Part shown: positions 50,315-58,529 of the stretch, one piece after another
Position numbering within the stretch: position 1 is the stretch's first letter
How the letters are laid out: every line of letters begins with the position of its first letter
NCBI GenBank assembly: GCA_035549075.1
Contig: DASZRT010000143.1
Span: 78,890-142,889 of the forward strand
DNA: 64,000 nucleotides
Direction of reading: 5' to 3'
DNA from: DASZFV01 sp035549075
GTDB taxonomy: Bacteria > Myxococcota_A > Polyangia > Fen-1088
Position numbers and translations under genes: made by a program
The notes under the pieces: model-generated
Seen by the model: only the letters and a program-made list of their open reading frames with translations
Database searches by the model: none
Told to the model about the DNA's origin: nothing

Positions 50315-51523
50315 ATGCGAAAAGCCTCGTTCGCCTTCGGTCCCCTCGCCCTCGTGGTCTGCCTCGGTCTGTTCGGCCTCGCCAACGGCTGCGGCAAGCT
50401 CAAGCCGGCGGCGACGCCGGACGGCGGCGCGGGCAGCGGCGGCGCGGCGGGAGGCTCGGGCGGCACGACGGGCTCGGGCGGCAGCGGTCACGTGCTCGTC
50501 ACGGTCTCGGGCGCGATCGCGCCCCACCCGCTCGAGGCGCTCGTCGCGGCCATGAGCACGGGCGGCACCGACGGCGGGACGGGCGACGCCGCCACCAGCG
50601 ACGGCGCGGCGGACGCTTCGTCCGATGCTTCGTCGGATCTCGCCTCGCACGCGGAGGCCACGGACGCGACGGTGAGCGACGGGGCATCTGATGCGACGAC
50701 GGATGCTTCGTCCGACGGTGCGACCGACGCGACGACGGACGCTTCGTCGGACGCTTCGTCGGACGCTTCGTCGGACGGCGCGACGGCTGGGTTCATGTTC
50801 CCCGCGTCGTTCAGCATGCTCAAGGTCGCGATCGTCGATCCGACCGCCGTCATCGCCGACCCGAACGCGGCGCCGCTCGCCTCGGCGGCGCTCAACACGT
50901 CGTCCACGAACTGCACGGCGGCGGGCTGCGGTTTCAGCCTCACGGGCGTCGACATCACGAACCTCACGCTCGGCCTCGTCGGCACCGTGGAAGACACGCG
51001 CACGGGCGCGGATCGCATCTGGGTGAAGACGGGCACGGGCATGGGCACGGCGAACTTCCTCAAGGGCGTGCGCGCGGCGCCCGCGCCCATCACCGATCGC
51101 CGCGGCTTCATCGTGAGCCGCAAGCTCGAGGCGGCGCTGGGCGTGTTCTTGGGCCAGGCGCTCGGCACGACGTTCGCCCCGGGCGACCTCGAGACGCGCG
51201 GCTTCCTCATCGGCCACGTCCTCGACAAGCTCAGCACGGCGACGACGCCGGCCGGCCCCGCGGGCGTCGCCGGCGCGACGGTCATGGCGCAGGGTATGTT
51301 CGATGTCGTCTACCCGAAGGCGGACTTCTCGGGCGTGGGCACGTCGACGTCGTCGAACGGCATCTTCCTCATGGTGCCGAAGCTCGTGAACGGCGCGGCG
51401 GTCTCGGTGGTCGCGAACTGGACGGTCGTGCCGCCGACGGGCGACGCGCGCACCTGGGAAGCCCACCTCGCCGGCACGAACCCGGGCAACGCGTTCGTCA
51501 TCATCATGCCGGCAAACGAGTGA
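50315..51523 (+). CDS. Ser/Asp-rich linker lipoprotein, unknown function
   Basis: This 402-residue lipoprotein has its lipobox cysteine at about residue 26 (LANGC). A Gly-rich linker follows, then a striking stretch of about 70 residues of Ser, Asp, Ala and Thr (DASSD and TDAS repeats) encoded partly by a perfect 12-bp tandem repeat. The last 240 residues look globular (MLKVAIVDPTAVI, KLEAALGVFLGQALG, SVVANWTVVPPTGD) without a recognised family. A GTG at 50312 could add one residue. It follows the FadL-like gene by about 30 bp and may be its accessory. The Ser-Asp repeats recall SD-type surface spacers. A two-hairpin element follows the stop. Confidence 0.65.
   Translation: MRKASFAFGPLALVVCLGLFGLANGCGKLKPAATPDGGAGSGGAAGGSGGTTGSGGSGHVLVTVSGAIAPHPLEALVAAMSTGGTDGGTGDAATSDGAADASSDASSDLASHAEATDATVSDGASDATTDASSDGATDATTDASSDASSDASSDGATAGFMFPASFSMLKVAIVDPTAVIADPNAAPLASAALNTSSTNCTAAGCGFSLTGVDITNLTLGLVGTVEDTRTGADRIWVKTGTGMGTANFLKGVRAAPAPITDRRGFIVSRKLEAALGVFLGQALGTTFAPGDLETRGFLIGHVLDKLSTATTPAGPAGVAGATVMAQGMFDVVYPKADFSGVGTSTSSNGIFLMVPKLVNGAAVSVVANWTVVPPTGDARTWEAHLAGTNPGNAFVIIMPANE
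50737..50772. repeat. Perfect 12-bp tandem repeat (x3) encoding Asp-Ala-Ser-Ser
   Basis: GGACGCTTCGTC occurs three times in a row without mismatch, with imperfect copies on both sides (from about 50620 onward). It encodes DASS units in the lipoprotein's spacer. It keeps reading frame, so copy number could vary between strains. Confidence 0.88.
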
Positions 51524-51524
51524 G

Positions 51525-51602
51525 CGTGGGAGGGGCAGGCCCCTCCCACGTGCCCACCCCGGTTGCTGATGCGGGCCGGCGCGGCAGAGCCGCGCCTCTC
51601 GT
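51525..51602. repeat. Dispersed two-hairpin intergenic element, copy 2
   Basis: Two bases past the lipoprotein stop, CGTGGGAGGGGC-AG-GCCCCTCCCACG forms a 12-bp stem (51525-51550). It is followed by GGCGCGGC-AGA-GCCGCGCC (51578-51596). Order, spacing and sequence match the minus strand of copy 1 (26907-26985). The first hairpin has no T-tract after it. Confidence 0.65.
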
Positions 51603-51656
51603 CTTCGAACGCGCTCGCTGCGCTCGCTCTGGCGCTGCGGCACAAAGCAACGCTGG

Positions 51657-52721
51657 TTAGATGGTAATACCGACGAAGATCGGTTCGGGCGTGAGCGTGA
51701 TGCCGAAGCGTGATTGGACGGCGGCGCGGACTTCGCGGGCGAGGGAGATGAGGGCGGCGGTCGTGCCGCCTCCGTGGTGGACGAGAGCGAGGGCGTGGGC
51801 CGACGAGACGCCGACGGGGCCGCGGCGGAGGCCTTTGCTGATGCCGGCTCGTTCGATGAGCCAGCCGGCGGAGAGCTTCGTGTGGCCGGGTCCGGCGGGC
51901 CAGCGCGGGACGTCGTCGGGACGCGAGACGAGGCCCTCGGCGACGGCGCGTGACGCCAGCGCGTCGGCGACGGCGGCGTCGACGATCGGGTTGGTGAAGA
52001 ACGAGCCGACGCTGCGGCGGTTGGGATCGGAGGCGTCGAGCACCATCGACTTGCGCCGGCGCAGCGCGATCACCGTATCGCGCGTTTGCGCGAGCGTCGC
52101 GGTTCCCGCGAGCGCGTCGGCGAGCTCGCGGTAGCGCAGCGTGGGCGCGCCGTCCGTGCGCAGCGCGAACGTCACGCCGAGGACGAGCCAGCGCTCGGGC
52201 GCGCGGCGGAACGCGCTGTCGCGGTAGGCGAAGGCGCACGCGTCCGGCGCGAGCGTCTCGAGCGCGGCGGAATGTCGATCGAAGACGCGCACGCCGCGGA
52301 TCGTCTCGGCGACCTCTTGGCCGTAGGCACCCACGTTTTGGATGGGCGTCGCACCGGCGAGGCCGGGGATGCCCGAGAGGCACTCGAGCCCGGCGAGACC
52401 GCGCGCGACCGTCTCGGCGACGAGAGCGTCCCACGGCTCGCCCGCCGCCGCCGTCACGAGCGTCTCGCCCGCGCCGCCGTCGTCGAACTGGAACCCGCGC
52501 GTCGCGACGCGAATCACCAGGCCGTCGAAGCCGGCGTCGCCGACGACGACGTTCGAGCCGCCGCCGAGGACGAACACGGGCACGCCGCGCGCGTCGGCCC
52601 AGCGTACGGCGTCGATGAACGTCGCGTCGTCGGTGGCCTCGACGAGGTGGCGCGCGCGGCCACCGAGCTCGAGCGTCGTCAGCGGCGCGAGCGGGACGTC
52701 GTCGCGGACGAGGAGCGCCAT
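51657..52721 (-). CDS. murB: UDP-N-acetylmuramate dehydrogenase
   Basis: This 354-residue FAD-dependent enzyme reduces UDP-GlcNAc-enolpyruvate to UDP-MurNAc, the second committed step of peptidoglycan synthesis, in the cytoplasm. It shows the FAD-binding LGGGSNVVV near residue 53, the SGIPGLAGATPIQNVGAYG block, the catalytic Ser in RRSVGSFFTNP and the C-terminal Glu in PEPIFVG. Length and the Tyr-containing YRDSAFRR region match type I (E. coli-like) MurB. It stands apart from any dcw cluster, behind msrA on the minus strand with 41 bp between. No other cell-wall genes are in the window. Confidence 0.95.
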   Translation of the reverse strand: MALLVRDDVPLAPLTTLELGGRARHLVEATDDATFIDAVRWADARGVPVFVLGGGSNVVVGDAGFDGLVIRVATRGFQFDDGGAGETLVTAAAGEPWDALVAETVARGLAGLECLSGIPGLAGATPIQNVGAYGQEVAETIRGVRVFDRHSAALETLAPDACAFAYRDSAFRRAPERWLVLGVTFALRTDGAPTLRYRELADALAGTATLAQTRDTVIALRRRKSMVLDASDPNRRSVGSFFTNPIVDAAVADALASRAVAEGLVSRPDDVPRWPAGPGHTKLSAGWLIERAGISKGLRRGPVGVSSAHALALVHHGGGTTAALISLAREVRAAVQSRFGITLTPEPIFVGITI

Positions 52722-52762
52722 GCCGGATGCATGGTAACGGATCTACGCCGACGAGCGCGCCG

Positions 52763-53425
52763 TCACGCGCGCGAAGCGGAGGACCGCGCGAGGCCGACGG
52801 GGCAGCTCACGCCCGTGCCGCCGATGCCGCAGTACCCGTCGGGGTTCTTCGCGAGGTATTGCTGGTGGTCGTCCTCGGCGTAATAGAACTCGGGCGCCGC
52901 CTTGATCTCCGTGGTGATCGCGCCGTAGCCGTCGGCTTTCAGCGCGGCGCCGTACGCGTCGCGCGACGCCTCGGCGGCGACGAGCTGCTCGGCGTCGTGC
53001 GTGTAGATCGCCGAGCGGTACTGCGTGCCGTGATCGTTGCCCTGGCGCATGCCCTGCGTCGGGTCGTGGTTCTCCCAGAACACCTTCAGCAGATCGTCGT
53101 AAGAGACGACGCGCGGATCGTAGACGACCTGCACGACCTCGGTGTGGCCCGTGAGGCCCGAGCACACTTCGCGGTAGCTCGGGTTGGGCGTCGAGCCGCC
53201 CGCGTAGCCGACGGCCGTCGAGAACACGCCTTCGCGCTCCCAGAACTTTCGCTCGGCGCCCCAGAAACAGCCCATGCCGAACGTCGCGAGGCGCAGGCCC
53301 GCGGGGAACGGCGGCGACATCGGCGCGCCGTTCACGAAGTGCCGCTTGGCGACGGGCATCCGCGTCGCGCGTCCCGGCAGCGCCTCGTCCGGCGCCGGCA
53401 GCCTCATCTTGGCGGAGCTCCACAT
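52763..53425 (-). CDS. msrA: Peptide methionine-S-sulfoxide reductase
   Basis: This 220-residue MsrA reduces methionine-S-sulfoxide in proteins and the free amino acid. The catalytic Cys53 is in MGCFWGAERK, followed by the family blocks GYAGGSTPNPSY, GHTEVVQVVYDP and NHDPTQGMRQGNDHGTQYRS. A C-terminal Cys pair (GYCGIGG, VSCPVG) can act as resolving cysteines, as in thioredoxin-dependent members. The N-terminus is about 40 residues longer than the core, as in E. coli MsrA, and is not an obvious signal. ATG 53425 or ATG 53407 may be used. It is flanked by the cassette 2 lipoprotein (67 bp) and murB (41 bp). Confidence 0.95.
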   Translation of the reverse strand: MWSSAKMRLPAPDEALPGRATRMPVAKRHFVNGAPMSPPFPAGLRLATFGMGCFWGAERKFWEREGVFSTAVGYAGGSTPNPSYREVCSGLTGHTEVVQVVYDPRVVSYDDLLKVFWENHDPTQGMRQGNDHGTQYRSAIYTHDAEQLVAAEASRDAYGAALKADGYGAITTEIKAAPEFYYAEDDHQQYLAKNPDGYCGIGGTGVSCPVGLARSSASRA

Positions 53426-53492
53426 GGCGTGGATCTTGAACGCACCGCAGCTTTTTCGCCAGTCACAGCCAGGTTTCAGCCGCGGGAAGCGG

Positions 53493-54611
53493 TCAGGGCC
53501 CAGGATCGACGACGATCTGCCGCTGGACCCAGCTCTCGCCGCCGCGATCGTCGCGCACGACGATCCACACGTCGGCGACGGCGGCGCCGCTCGCGTCGGT
53601 GCGCACGCCGTCGAGCGACGACGGCGGCACGTAGCGCGACTCGAGGTGCACCGTGCCCGTGACGCCGGGCGCGAGCTCGCTCACCGTGCGCGCGGGATCG
53701 AAGTGCCCCGCCGTCGTGTAGAACGCGTAGCGAATCCGCTCGTGCGCGACGACGTCCGGCACCGCGAGGTACGGAGGGTCACGCTCGATGACGGTCGTGA
53801 CGTAACTCTCGCGCTCTGCGTCCAGAAGGATCGGCTGCAGCCACAGCTGGCCGCCGAGCGGCACGTGCGCGGGCGTGCCGGCGTCGAGCGTGCCCTGCGT
53901 GCCGAGCGGCGCCCAATCTTCTGTGCGATCGGGGTACGTGACGATTTGCGGGATCGTCGGGATGACGTTCACCTTCTGGCCCGGCAGCGGCTGCGCCCAG
54001 AAGAGCACGCGCTTGATCGCGACCGTCGTGCCCGCGCCGCTCGTGATGGTCAGCTCGAGGTTGATGGGCAAGCCGAGATCGAAGCCGCCGTGCGGGCGCC
54101 CGTATTGATCGAGGTAGATGTCGGTCTGGAAGGCCTGGAGCAACTGCGCGGGCGTGAGCGTGACGTCGTGCGGACCGTCGGCGGGGATGTGGTCGCCGAG
54201 CGGCCAGCTCACGCGCGCGCCGTCGCACAGCGTGCTGCCGACGGTCGTGTGCGCGCCGCCCGACGGATCCACGTTGCCGCCGCCGCCCGCGGGCGGCGCC
54301 GCGCCGTACGGATCGTTGGGGCAAGCCGTGAGGCTGTACGTGATGGGCACCCCAGCCGCCGCGGGCCGCGGATCGAGCACGAGCGGCGTCAGATGAATCG
54401 TGGGGATCGACGCGGGATCGATCGTGATCGCCTCGAGCGTCGCGAGGCTCGCGTTCAACGGATCCGCCGGCAGGCCGTTCACCTTCAGCACGACCTCGGA
54501 CGGATCGGTCTCGACGGCGAGCACGCGCAGATCGACGACCGTGCTCGGGTCGGCGAAGTTGCCGCACGCGGGCGCGAGCCCCAGCAACAGGAGCAGGCCG
54601 GCGCGCTTCAA
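53493..54611 (-). CDS. Receptor-partner lipoprotein, unknown family (cassette 2)
   Basis: This 372-residue lipoprotein has its lipobox cysteine at residue 16 (LAPAC), then DPSTVVDLRVLAVETDP. The same opening follows the lipobox in the cassette 1 partner at 37215. Further shared features are a Pro/Cys-containing middle (LTACPNDPYG), the strand FDLGLPINLELTI, and the C-terminal WIVVRDDRGGESWVQRQIVV, matching WVTARDERAGQTWSSRTIKVV in cassette 1. Its start is a TTG at 54611 that overlaps the receptor's TGA (TTGA), so translation is coupled. It is probably a stoichiometric outer-membrane partner of the receptor. Not SusD by sequence appearance. Confidence 0.8.
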   Translation of the reverse strand: MKRAGLLLLLGLAPACGNFADPSTVVDLRVLAVETDPSEVVLKVNGLPADPLNASLATLEAITIDPASIPTIHLTPLVLDPRPAAAGVPITYSLTACPNDPYGAAPPAGGGGNVDPSGGAHTTVGSTLCDGARVSWPLGDHIPADGPHDVTLTPAQLLQAFQTDIYLDQYGRPHGGFDLGLPINLELTITSGAGTTVAIKRVLFWAQPLPGQKVNVIPTIPQIVTYPDRTEDWAPLGTQGTLDAGTPAHVPLGGQLWLQPILLDAERESYVTTVIERDPPYLAVPDVVAHERIRYAFYTTAGHFDPARTVSELAPGVTGTVHLESRYVPPSSLDGVRTDASGAAVADVWIVVRDDRGGESWVQRQIVVDPGP

Positions 54612-57343
54612 AACCGCCCCCTCAGCCCGACGACCGGCAAGATGGGCAGCCCGCGCAGCGGCGCCGACTGCTGGAAGCGGTAGTCGTAGATCGTGCCCTC
54701 CGGGTTGTTCGAGTTGAGCACGTTCTGCACGTCGAGGTAGGCGCCGAAGGTCCAGGCCTCGAACGTCCAGACGCGCTCGACGCGCGCGTCGAGCTGGCTG
54801 AAGGTCGGCCCGCGCGCGCTGCCGGTCGCGCCGTTCTCGCGCGTGTAGCCGTTGAAGTCGGCGTCGTAGAACGAGCCCGCGACGGGCGTCGTCGGCGCGC
54901 CCGTGACCAAGCGGTAGCGCACCCCGAACGTCCACGCGCGCCAGTTGTAGCTGCCGACGAGGCTGAGGTTGTGCGTCTGATCGTACTGGCTCGGGTGCCA
55001 CGACATGTCCGCGCCGTTGCGCTCCATGCCCGTGTTGCCGCCCATGGGCACGCCCTCGACGAGGTTGCCCGCCGTCTCGGAGCGCGACAGCGTGTAGGCG
55101 AGCCAGCCGTAGAAGTGCTCGGTGATCTCGTGGCGCAGCAAGAGCTCGAGGCCGTAGGCGCGGCCTTTGCCCGAGCTCGCGAAGTGATCGAGCGTCGCGA
55201 CGGGCATGTCGTGCCGCCGCACGAAGAAGCCCGTGAGCGTGGCGTTGATGGCGTCGGTGAGCTTCCGCTCGACGCCGAGCTCGTACTGATCGGCCCAGAT
55301 GAGCGACAGGTTCGGGTTGCCGAACTCCTTGTCGAGGAACTGCGGCGTCGGCAGCTGGTGGTAGATGCCCACGGTGCCCTTGAGCGCGAGGCGCGGCGTG
55401 ATGGCCCAGCGCCCCGACAAGCGCGGGTCGACGTCGTACTTGTTGGTGTCGACGACGTAGAAGTAATCGAAGCGTACGCCGGGAACGATGCGCACGTCGG
55501 CGCGCGGGCTCCACTGGCCCTCGACGTAGACCGCCGGCGCCGTGTCGAACAGCCGCCGGCGCGCGACGACCGATTCGGCCGTCGCCTGGCCGATGCTGCG
55601 GCCCTCGCGCGGCGCCGGCACGTCGAAGTCGGCGAGGTCGTAGCTGATGAGGCCGTCGAGCCCCGCCGCCAGCGTGAAGCGCGGCCCGAACGTGCGCGTG
55701 AGATCTTCACGCAAGAACAGGCGGTGGTACGAGATCGTGCCCGAGTTGGTCGCGAACGAGAACGCGTCGACGCCGTAGCCGTAGGCGGGGCGGAACTTCG
55801 ACAGCCACGGGCCGAGCGGCGTCGTCAACGTCGCGAGCAAGCGATGCGAGCCCGAGTGCTGATCGATGTCGACGACGCGCGACGGGTCCGACGAGATCAC
55901 GTGCAGGTTGTCGTCGGCGCCGAACGCCTCGAGCACGAGGCGGCCGCCGTGGGCGAGATCGCGCTCGGCGCGCGCCTGGTAATCGTAGTAGACGGGCACG
56001 GCCGTCACGAAGCTGCTGCCGACCTTCTTGGGGATGAACAGCGGCAGGAGCTGGTCGATGTAGCTGCGGCGAAGGGCCGCGCTCACGCGCCAGGTCTTGC
56101 CGACGGGGCCTTCGACGAACACCGACGAGTCGAGCACGTTGAGGTCGACCGAACCGTGGACCTCGCGGCCGACCTCGGTGCGCGTGGTGACGTCGACGAG
56201 GCCGCCCGAGAAGCGGCCGTAGCGCACGCCGAAGCCGCCCGGGAAGAAGTCGATCTTGTCGACGAGGTTCGGCGACAGCACCGAAGGGCCGACGAGGAAG
56301 TGATAGATGTGCGGCACGGCGAGCGTGTCGATGAACGCGCCCGTGTCGTTGGGGTTCGCGCCGCGCACGATGAGCACGCCCAGGCCGTAGGGCGCGCGCG
56401 CGACGCCGGGCAGGCTCTGGATGACACGCAACGGATCGCCCAGCGTGCCGGGCACCGTCGTCAGCTCTTGGCGCGAGAGCGTTTGCTTCGTCTCTTCGGC
56501 GTGCGAGGGATCGGCGCGCACGCGCGTCTCGTACTGCATGCCCGCGCGACGAGCGGTCGAGCATGTCCACTCGATCGGCGTGGGCGCGGCCAGCTCGGCG
56601 GCCGTGAGATCCCGCAAGCACGGCTCGTGCGTCGTGTCGGAGACGACGACGCGCAAACCTTCGACGGCCGTCGTGCGGATCTCGAAGCGACCGTCGGCGT
56701 CGGTCGCGCCCACGACCTCGGTGCGCGCCTTTCCGCCGGCGGCGATCGACACGTCGGCGGCGACGAGCGGCTCGCGCGTGCCGCGCTCGCGCGCGAGGCC
56801 GCGCAGCACGAGACGTTGCGGGGGTGGCGTCGCCGCCGTCGGCGCGGCGTCGGACGCGCCACCGTCGGCGCTCGCTTCGCCGTCGTCGGTCGCGCTCGCA
56901 TCAGAGGCGCCGCCGTCGGCGTCGCCGCCGTCGACGGCGCTCACGGGCACGACCTTCGGCACGAAGTGGATCGTGTAGGCGATGCGGATCGCCGCGGGCT
57001 TGTCGTCGACCTCGGCGGGCGAGAACTCCATCTGCCTCGCCGCCTCGATCGCGGCCTCGTCGAAGCCGTGGCCCGCGCCCTTCGTCACCGTCGCCGCCGA
57101 GACGTGCCCCGCGGCGTCGAGATCCAGCGCGAGCGTGACGTCGCCCGACATCTGCGCCGCGAGCGCGTCCGGCGGGTACACGGGCTCGACGGGCTTCGTG
57201 ATCGCGGGCGGCTTCGTGAGCTTGGGCGCGGGCCTCGGCTTGCCGGGCGGCGGCGGCAGCGGCATGTCTGACTGCGCGCGCGCGACGCCCGCCGACAAAC
57301 CAACGGCAGCGAGCACGACGAGCGAGGGGCGGATCGCGCGCAA
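54608..57343 (-). CDS. TonB-domain/TonB-dependent receptor fusion (cassette 2)
   Basis: This is a 911-residue paralogue of the protein at 34462. A signal peptide (LAAVGLSAGVARAQ) is followed by a Pro-rich start and a TonB C-terminal-like domain at about 41-130 (PVEPVYPPDALAAQ, GHGFDEAAIEAAR, FSPAEVDDKPAAIRIAY). Next come Asp/Gly/Ala spacers, a regulatory beta domain (LRGLARERGTREPLVAADVSI), the plug (VPGTLGDPLRVIQSLPGVAR, LIVRGANPNDTG) and a barrel ending LPVVGLRGRF. The start is uncertain: TTG 57343 begins the signal exactly but its GGGAGGG is 18 bases off. ATG 57433 would add 30 residues and overlap the divergent gene's start. The stop overlaps the partner lipoprotein. Confidence 0.87.
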   Translation of the reverse strand: MRAIRPSLVVLAAVGLSAGVARAQSDMPLPPPPGKPRPAPKLTKPPAITKPVEPVYPPDALAAQMSGDVTLALDLDAAGHVSAATVTKGAGHGFDEAAIEAARQMEFSPAEVDDKPAAIRIAYTIHFVPKVVPVSAVDGGDADGGASDASATDDGEASADGGASDAAPTAATPPPQRLVLRGLARERGTREPLVAADVSIAAGGKARTEVVGATDADGRFEIRTTAVEGLRVVVSDTTHEPCLRDLTAAELAAPTPIEWTCSTARRAGMQYETRVRADPSHAEETKQTLSRQELTTVPGTLGDPLRVIQSLPGVARAPYGLGVLIVRGANPNDTGAFIDTLAVPHIYHFLVGPSVLSPNLVDKIDFFPGGFGVRYGRFSGGLVDVTTRTEVGREVHGSVDLNVLDSSVFVEGPVGKTWRVSAALRRSYIDQLLPLFIPKKVGSSFVTAVPVYYDYQARAERDLAHGGRLVLEAFGADDNLHVISSDPSRVVDIDQHSGSHRLLATLTTPLGPWLSKFRPAYGYGVDAFSFATNSGTISYHRLFLREDLTRTFGPRFTLAAGLDGLISYDLADFDVPAPREGRSIGQATAESVVARRRLFDTAPAVYVEGQWSPRADVRIVPGVRFDYFYVVDTNKYDVDPRLSGRWAITPRLALKGTVGIYHQLPTPQFLDKEFGNPNLSLIWADQYELGVERKLTDAINATLTGFFVRRHDMPVATLDHFASSGKGRAYGLELLLRHEITEHFYGWLAYTLSRSETAGNLVEGVPMGGNTGMERNGADMSWHPSQYDQTHNLSLVGSYNWRAWTFGVRYRLVTGAPTTPVAGSFYDADFNGYTRENGATGSARGPTFSQLDARVERVWTFEAWTFGAYLDVQNVLNSNNPEGTIYDYRFQQSAPLRGLPILPVVGLRGRF

Positions 57344-57431
57344 CGCGGCCGAATGTAGCAGCCCTCCCGCGACACGCTCGCCGGCGAATTGTAAAGAAGC
57401 GTTGCCGTCCGAGACGACTATGCTTGCGCCC

Positions 57432-57989
57432 ATGACGAACCGATTCGTGTCGATGGGACTGTTGGGATTGACGTCACTCGCCTGTGCGACCACCGCGACC
57501 AGCCCGGCGGCGCCCACGGCGGCACCGAGCGCGCCCGCCGTTCCCGCCGCGTTGGCCGTGCCCGCGGGCGCGCAGCAGGTCGCGCGCTTCCACGCCACCG
57601 GCGCGCAGGTCTACGTGTGCGCCGCCGCGACGGTCGGCGCGGCCCCCGCGTGGACGTTGAAGCGTCCCGACGCGGCCCTCACCGACGCCGACGGCAAGCC
57701 CGCGGGCACGCACGGCGCCGGACCTTCGTGGACGTCGACCGACGGCAGCGCCGTCGTCGGCAAGAAGCTCGCGCAGGCCGATTCACCCGACGCCGCCGCG
57801 ATCCCGTGGCTGCTCGTGCGCGGCGTCTCGACGACGGGCACGGGCGTGTTCGCCGGGGTGACGTTCATCCAGCGCGTGTCGACGACGGGCGGCAAGGCGC
57901 CCGCCACCGGCTGCGGCGCGGACAACGTCGGCGCCGAGACGCGCGCCAACTACACCGCCGACTACGTCTTCTACCGCGGCGGCGCTTGA
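57432..57989 (+). CDS. DUF3455 domain exported protein
   Basis: This 185-residue exported protein has a short signal with a possible lipobox (TSLAC, Cys18), then Ala/Pro spacer. The domain matches DUF3455: GAQQVARFHATGAQVYVC, WTLKRPDAAL, GTHGAGPSW, TDGSAVVGK, IPWLLVRG, FIQRVSTTGGKAP and ADYVFYRGG at the end. The function of the family is unknown; members are found in bacteria and in fungi as small secreted proteins. It diverges from the cassette 2 receptor, and the two candidate ATGs share the palindrome CATG at 57431-57434. Confidence 0.85.
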   Translation: MTNRFVSMGLLGLTSLACATTATSPAAPTAAPSAPAVPAALAVPAGAQQVARFHATGAQVYVCAAATVGAAPAWTLKRPDAALTDADGKPAGTHGAGPSWTSTDGSAVVGKKLAQADSPDAAAIPWLLVRGVSTTGTGVFAGVTFIQRVSTTGGKAPATGCGADNVGAETRANYTADYVFYRGGA

Positions 57990-58016
57990 TCGCCGTGCGT
58001 CGGCCATACTGACGGC

Positions 58017-58529
58017 ATGAAGTCGGAGCCGACGTCGCTCGTGCGCGGCCGCCCGCCGCTGGCGATCCGCGCGGCGCGGTTCGAGGACGTCGCGCCCGTC
58101 CTGCGCCTCGTGCACGGCGCGATCGAGCGCGACTGCCGGGACCACTACGACGCGCTCCAACGGGAGGCCGTCTTCTCCGTCTACGCCTCGAACCTGTTCG
58201 TCGACGTCGTCGGCGCCTTCGACAGCCTCGTCGCCGAGCTCGACGGCCGGCTCGTGGGGTTCGCGCAGCTCGATCGTCCTCGCGGCCAGCTGCGCGCGCT
58301 GTTCGTCGACGCCGAGTCGCAACGACGCGGCATCGGCCGCGCGCTGCTCGCGGCGATCGAGGCGCGCGTCGCGCGCCACGGCGGCCGGAGCCTGCGCGGC
58401 GCGATGTCGCTCAACGCCGTGCCGTTCTACGCGAACGCCGGCTTCCGCGCGCGCGGCCCCGTCGAGGCGCTCAGCGCGGCGGGGGTTTCGGTGCCCATTG
58501 TGCAGATGGAGAAGCGGTTGGCGGCGTGA
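58017..58529 (+). CDS. GNAT-family N-acetyltransferase
   Basis: This 170-residue cytoplasmic protein of the GNAT fold has IRAARFEDVAPVLRLVHGAI (alpha1 region), the central strand LVGFAQLDRPRGQLRALFVD, and the acetyl-CoA pyrophosphate-binding RRGIGRALL. MSLNAVPFYANAGF and a final strand complete the fold. The acetyl acceptor is unknown. The ATG at 58017 begins right after the DUF3455 gene (27 bp). Its last 59 bases overlap the 3' end of the convergent cytochrome-rhodanese gene. Confidence 0.85.
   Translation: MKSEPTSLVRGRPPLAIRAARFEDVAPVLRLVHGAIERDCRDHYDALQREAVFSVYASNLFVDVVGAFDSLVAELDGRLVGFAQLDRPRGQLRALFVDAESQRRGIGRALLAAIEARVARHGGRSLRGAMSLNAVPFYANAGFRARGPVEALSAAGVSVPIVQMEKRLAA

Noticed and set aside
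54971..57271. 766-residue plus frame opposite the cassette 2 receptor
   Set aside because: Arg/Val/Asp-rich antisense shadow; the receptor frame has unmistakable plug and barrel features.
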